A DNA stretch of 8,673 nucleotides, from positions 1-8,673 of the forward strand of contig DATMEO010000055.1 in assembly GCA_035556515.1 (NCBI GenBank), written 5' to 3'. Below the pieces are notes generated by a model. It searched no databases. It saw nothing but the letters and a program-made list of their open reading frames with translations, and had not been told where the DNA came from. The translations under genes were made by a program, and so were the position numbers. Shown here in pieces: positions 5,022 to 8,673 of this stretch (its first letter is position 1; the number at the start of each line of letters is the position of its first letter). Origin of the DNA: Gaiellasilicea sp035556515. Its GTDB lineage: Bacteria > Actinomycetota > Thermoleophilia > Gaiellales > Gaiellaceae.

Positions 5022-6584
5022 CTACAGACCGGCGCGAACGGCATGCGCCGCGGCCGCCGCCCGCGAGGGCAGGTCGAGCTTGCGGAGGATGTTGGTCACG
5101 TGCCGGTGCACCGTGTGCTCGCTGACGACCAGCCGGGCCGCGATCTGGCGGTTCGTCAACCCCTCGGCGAGAAGGGCGAGCACCTCGCGCTCCCGTGGCG
5201 TCACCGACGTGTCGGGTGCAGCCGGCACCGCGCCCAGCTCGCGGAGCGCCCGCACGGCGGCGGCGGCCTCTGCGCCGGCGCGGTCGGCACGGCCGAGCGC
5301 GGCCAGAGTCGCAGCGAGCTCGACTCGCGCCTGAGCCGCCTCGTAGGGCGCTCCGCTCCGCTCGTAGCCGTCCACCGCGTCCTCGAGCAGCGTGCGCGCG
5401 CGTTCGTGGTCGTCGTGCGCGGCGGCGAGCATGCCCTCGGCGAGCTCGGCGGACGACCGCAGCGGGGCCGTGTCGACAAGCTGCACGAGCGCCTGCAGCT
5501 CCGCGAGCGCAGTCTCGGCGCGCTCGAGCTCGCCGCCGGCGATCGAAGCGCGGAGCAGCAGCTCCAGCAGCGGTGCCTGATCCGGGCCCGGATCGCGGCG
5601 GCGCAGCCGCTCGACCAGCTCGATCGCAGTCCGTGGATCGCCTGCGTCGAGCGCGAGCCGCGCGCGGCAGAGCTGCGCGCCGCGTGAGGCGCCCGCTCGG
5701 TCCAGCAGCGCGACGGCCTCGGTGGTCCGGCCTTGCCGCCGCCGAAGCTCCGCCAGCTGGGCCGTCGGGCCGGCAGCGTACGCCGGCCGCGAGCGCGTGA
5801 ATGCCTCGATCGCCCCCTCGAGCAACTCCTCCGCCTCGGCCCAGCGCCCGCGCCAGACATGCACGGCGCCGTACTCCGCCCGGCAGAAGCCGAGCATGTA
5901 GCGGCTGCCGTAGCGCTCGGCGAACTCGGCGATCCGATCGCACCACTCGGAGGCGCGCTCGTAGTCCTGCACCGCGGTGCACGCGGTGACGAGGAAGCAG
6001 CAGGTCCAGGCGCTCGAGATCGGGATCGTCGCCTCGCCCGCCAGCGCCGCGGCGGTCGCCTCGTCGAGGCAGCGCATGCCGTCCTCGACGTGGGCGGACG
6101 CGACCAACGCCGCGCCCTGGAGCCCGAGTCCGAGCATCTCCAGGTCGGGAAGGTCGAAGCGGCGGCCGAGCTCGGCGGCGGTGATACCACGCTCGACGGC
6201 ACGGGCGCCGTCTCCGCTCGCGTGCGCGACGTAGCCCTCGTGGAACGCGAGCCAGCCGTGATCCGGGCCTGCCTCGAGCGGCTCGAGCAGCCGCCGAGCC
6301 CGCTGAAGCCAACCGCCGGCGACGGTTGCGGCGCCGTGGAAGTCCAACTCGTCCGCCGCGAGCCACGTTGCCATCCGGGCGGCGCCGGCGTCGTCCCCCG
6401 CGGCGCGATAGAGGCGGTACGCCCGTTCGCGGGCGTCGAAGACCGCCTCCGCGTCATCGAGCCACCACGCCGCCCAGCTCAGTCCCTCGAGCGTCGCCGC
6501 GCTCTCCTCCGCCCCGGCGAACGCCTCCCGTGCCGCCTCCCAGCGGCCCGCGCGCAGCTCGCTCCAGCCTGCCCCGCTCTCCAC
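5022..6584 (-). CDS. LuxR-type regulator with helical-repeat sensor body
   Basis: The protein has 520 residues. The last 59 (462-520) form a classical LuxR/GerE DNA-binding domain: TPREREVLALLAEG, then LTNRQIAARLVVSEHTV with its recognition helix, then HVTNILRKLDL. The preceding 450 or so residues are Ala/Leu/Glu-rich amphipathic helices in TPR-like pairs (for example GRWEAAREAFAGAEES and YERASEWCDRIAEFAERYG). I see no Walker A motif, so it lacks the ATPase of MalT/LAL regulators and has no response-regulator receiver domain. It is a cytoplasmic transcription factor; the signal is unknown, perhaps a protein or ligand bound by the solenoid. GTG 6584 was chosen because the body begins there, and GAGGG lies 11 bases upstream (6600-6596). 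In-frame sequence further upstream overlaps the permease gene and looks non-coding. It follows the exporter genes by 68 bases on the same strand, so it may be their regulator. Confidence 0.88.
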   Translation of the reverse strand: MESGAGWSELRAGRWEAAREAFAGAEESAATLEGLSWAAWWLDDAEAVFDARERAYRLYRAAGDDAGAARMATWLAADELDFHGAATVAGGWLQRARRLLEPLEAGPDHGWLAFHEGYVAHASGDGARAVERGITAAELGRRFDLPDLEMLGLGLQGAALVASAHVEDGMRCLDEATAAALAGEATIPISSAWTCCFLVTACTAVQDYERASEWCDRIAEFAERYGSRYMLGFCRAEYGAVHVWRGRWAEAEELLEGAIEAFTRSRPAYAAGPTAQLAELRRRQGRTTEAVALLDRAGASRGAQLCRARLALDAGDPRTAIELVERLRRRDPGPDQAPLLELLLRASIAGGELERAETALAELQALVQLVDTAPLRSSAELAEGMLAAAHDDHERARTLLEDAVDGYERSGAPYEAAQARVELAATLAALGRADRAGAEAAAAVRALRELGAVPAAPDTSVTPREREVLALLAEGLTNRQIAARLVVSEHTVHRHVTNILRKLDLPSRAAAAAHAVRAGL

Positions 6585-6600
6585 GCGGGAATTGTCCCTC

Positions 6601-6653
6601 AGAGCGCGTTTCGAAATGAAGCGTTGAGCCGGCGGGCCTCCGAAACGCGCTCT
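6601..6653. repeat. 13-bp perfect inverted repeat, possible terminator or operator
   Basis: AGAGCGCGTTTCG at 6601-6613 is repeated as its exact reverse complement at 6641-6653, with 27 bases between. The element fills most of the 68-bp gap between the permease stop and the regulator start, and its right arm begins on the last base of the permease stop codon. In minus-strand RNA it would form a 13-bp stem with a 27-base loop and end immediately before the regulator's GAGGG. No U-run follows, so a standard intrinsic terminator is not shown. A terminator without U-tract, a translational switch for the regulator, or a binding site for a dimeric regulator are all possible. Confidence 0.6.
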
Positions 6654-7443
6654 CAGCGGTCGATCGAGCGGTACTTCCGCACCGCGAGCGGTGCGAACAC
6701 GACCAGCAGTCCGACCGTCCAGAGGAGCGAGACGAGAATCGGGTGCTGGCCGGGGAAGCCGGAGGTGAAGGGATTCGGGTTCCCGAAGAGCTCCCGGGTC
6801 GCCGCCGTGAGCGCGCTGAACGGGTTCCACTCCGCGATCGGCTGCAGCCAGCTCGGGAGCGTGCTCACCGGGACGAAGGCGTTCGAGACGAACGTGAGCG
6901 GAAAGACGATCAGGAAGCCGAGCTGCTGCCCGACCTCGACCGAGGGCACCATCAGCCCGATCAGGACGCCGATCCAGGCCATCGCGAAGGTGAAGAAGAG
7001 CAGCAGCGCCACGGCGAGCAGGAAGCTGGCGAGGCCGTTGTGCACGCGCCAGCCGACGACGAGGCCGGACAGCATCAGCACGACGAGGATGCCGGCGTTG
7101 TAGACCACGTCCGAGACGGTCCGCCCGCTGAGCACCGCCGAGCGCGCCATCGGCAGCGAGCGGAAGCGGTCGATCAGCCCCTTGGCCATGTCGTCGGTGA
7201 CCGCAATCGCGGTCGTGATCGAGGCGAAGCCGAGCGTCTGCACGAAGATCCCCGGCATCAGGTACTCGCGGTAGGAGCCGCCGCCCGGGAGCGGGATCGC
7301 GCCGCCGAAGACGTACGCGAACAGCAGCACGAACATGATCGACTGGAGGATTGCGAAGATCGCGAGCTCCGGGATCCGCGGCACCCGCTTCAGGTTCCGC
7401 CAGGTCATGATCAGGCCGTCGTTCACGGCCACGCGGACCTCCG

Positions 7444-7447
<4 letters not shown>
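6653..7447 (-). CDS. DrrB-like ABC-2 type transporter permease
   Basis: This gene encodes 264 residues with about six hydrophobic segments, near residues 27-50, 62-84, 115-134, 141-167, 175-194 and 236-256, as expected for ABC-2 family membrane subunits. The conserved cytoplasmic loop RFRSLPMARSAVLSGR (94-109) resembles the same region in daunorubicin-resistance DrrB-type permeases, where it is thought to contact the ATPase. Two permeases with two ATPases would form an efflux pump for drugs, lipids or polymers; the cargo is unknown. ATG 7447 overlaps the ATPase stop as ATGA, and GGAGGT lies six bases upstream, so translation is tightly coupled to the ATPase. The permease itself is intact even though the ATPase gene is frameshifted. 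A long inverted repeat starts at its stop codon. Confidence 0.93.
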
Positions 7448-8419
<972 letters not shown>

Positions 8420-8482
8420 GCGCTTTCAGCCTACGTACTCGACGTCGCGCCACGCGTCGGATGCGGACGGTACAACGTGCCC
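8420..8482. promoter_or_regulatory. Divergent promoter spacer, exporter and secreted-protein genes
   Basis: This 63-bp gap must contain start signals for both divergent genes. On the minus strand TAGGCT (8433-8428) lies eight bases before the ATPase ATG. On the plus strand TACAAC (8471-8476) lies six bases before the secreted-protein ATG. Neither has a convincing -35 box, so the assignment rests on position and the absence of clear ribosome binding sites. Confidence 0.35.
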
Positions 8483-8673
8483 ATGCAGCGGCTCGCGATT
8501 CTGCTCGCCTTGCTCCTGCCCGCCCTCGCCCACGGCGGCGACGGCGGGCTGGAGGCTGCGAAGAAGCGCTACCTGCCTGCGGCGCAGGCGGCCTACGCGA
8601 ACACACCGGACGGGGCGCAGGCGCGCTACGACGCCGGGCGCGATCTCGTCGAGGCCGTCGTCGCTGTCGGCCC
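8483..8673 (+). CDS. Start of a secreted or exported protein (partial)
   Basis: An open frame of 63 codons runs off the right edge. It begins MQRLAILLALLLPALAHG, a short basic N-terminus followed by a leucine-rich core and an ALA end, which looks like a Sec signal peptide with cleavage near residue 16 or 17. The mature part is Ala-rich and helical with regularly placed tyrosines (KKRYLPAAQAAYAN, ARYDAGRDLVEAV). The family is not recognisable from this piece. No ribosome binding site is visible. TACAAC at 8471-8476 lies six bases before ATG, so a leaderless start is possible; an in-frame GTG at 8477 is an alternative. The gene is divergent from the exporter operon across 63 bases. Confidence 0.55.
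   Translation, partial: MQRLAILLALLLPALAHGGDGGLEAAKKRYLPAAQAAYANTPDGAQARYDAGRDLVEAVVAVG

Noticed and set aside
3881..5125. Long open frame on the plus strand (414 codons)
   Set aside because: It is extremely Arg-rich, lies opposite the well-supported 4070-4867 methyltransferase and overlaps the end of the other one; typical antisense frame in high-GC DNA.
4768..6366. 532-codon minus-strand frame inside the LuxR gene
   Set aside because: Arg/Ala-dominated sequence in a second frame of the regulator gene, with no motif; the regulator frame has a clear HTH domain and regular helices.
5733..7103. Long plus-strand open frame opposite the regulator and permease
   Set aside because: Composition is that of a complementary-strand shadow, with no recognisable domain; the minus-strand genes have clear motifs and membrane segments.
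7120..7128. TTQYLEEAD-type switch loop with Gln in place of His as evidence of a dead ATPase
   Set aside because: Gln at this position is known in DrrA-type ATPases, so it is a family trait and not a defect; the motif itself lies in the ATPase gene, at about 7808-7834.

Overview
The window is a compact, high-GC stretch of bacterial chromosome. It probably comes from an actinomycete-type genome, possibly a soil Thermoleophilia or Solirubrobacterales-like lineage. That placement rests on GC bias, frequent GTG starts, actinobacterial-style proteins (a DrrA/DrrB-like exporter, a LuxR-type regulator with a helical-repeat body, a DUF1905 protein) and several start codons that look leaderless. It is an inference, not an identification. 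I found no rRNA, tRNA, CRISPR array, transposase or phage gene.

Region by region: (1) 1-430 holds the tail of a membrane protein and a small two-helix membrane protein, both on +. My hand count gives about 61% GC over 1-360, against roughly 68-70% in lines I sampled further in. (2) 337-1031 on the minus strand is a tandem pair of VOC (glyoxalase-fold) genes. The first is intact. The second loses its C-terminal half at about position 436, where the sequence of region 1 begins. (3) 1180-2148 on + is a zinc-free quinone-oxidoreductase-like MDR enzyme, divergent from the VOC genes, with a good promoter placed for a leaderless mRNA. (4) 2145-2937 on minus holds a pentapeptide-repeat protein and a DUF1905 protein. 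(5) 3033-4073 (+) and 4070-4867 (-) are two different SAM-dependent methyltransferases, tail to tail. (6) 5022-8419 on minus reads, in transcription order, as a DrrA-like ABC ATPase broken by one extra base, a DrrB-like permease overlapping it by ATGA, a perfect 13-bp inverted repeat, and a LuxR-type regulator. (7) 8483 to the end is the start of a secreted protein on +, divergent from the exporter.

How the genes may work together: the exporter pair plus regulator is the one clear functional unit, a drug or lipid efflux type transporter with a transcription factor behind it. The VOC genes and the MDR oxidoreductase share a 148-bp divergent promoter region and could serve small-molecule detoxification, though that is only suggested by position. 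Both convergent gene pairs (2145-2148 and 4070-4073) interlock their stop codons in four bases, leaving no room for ordinary terminators between them.

I do not see a clearly new biological system. The best leads are the ATPase frameshift, the inverted repeat between permease and regulator, the VOC/membrane-gene junction, the recurring leaderless start geometry, and a regular 20-residue cysteine ladder in the pentapeptide protein.
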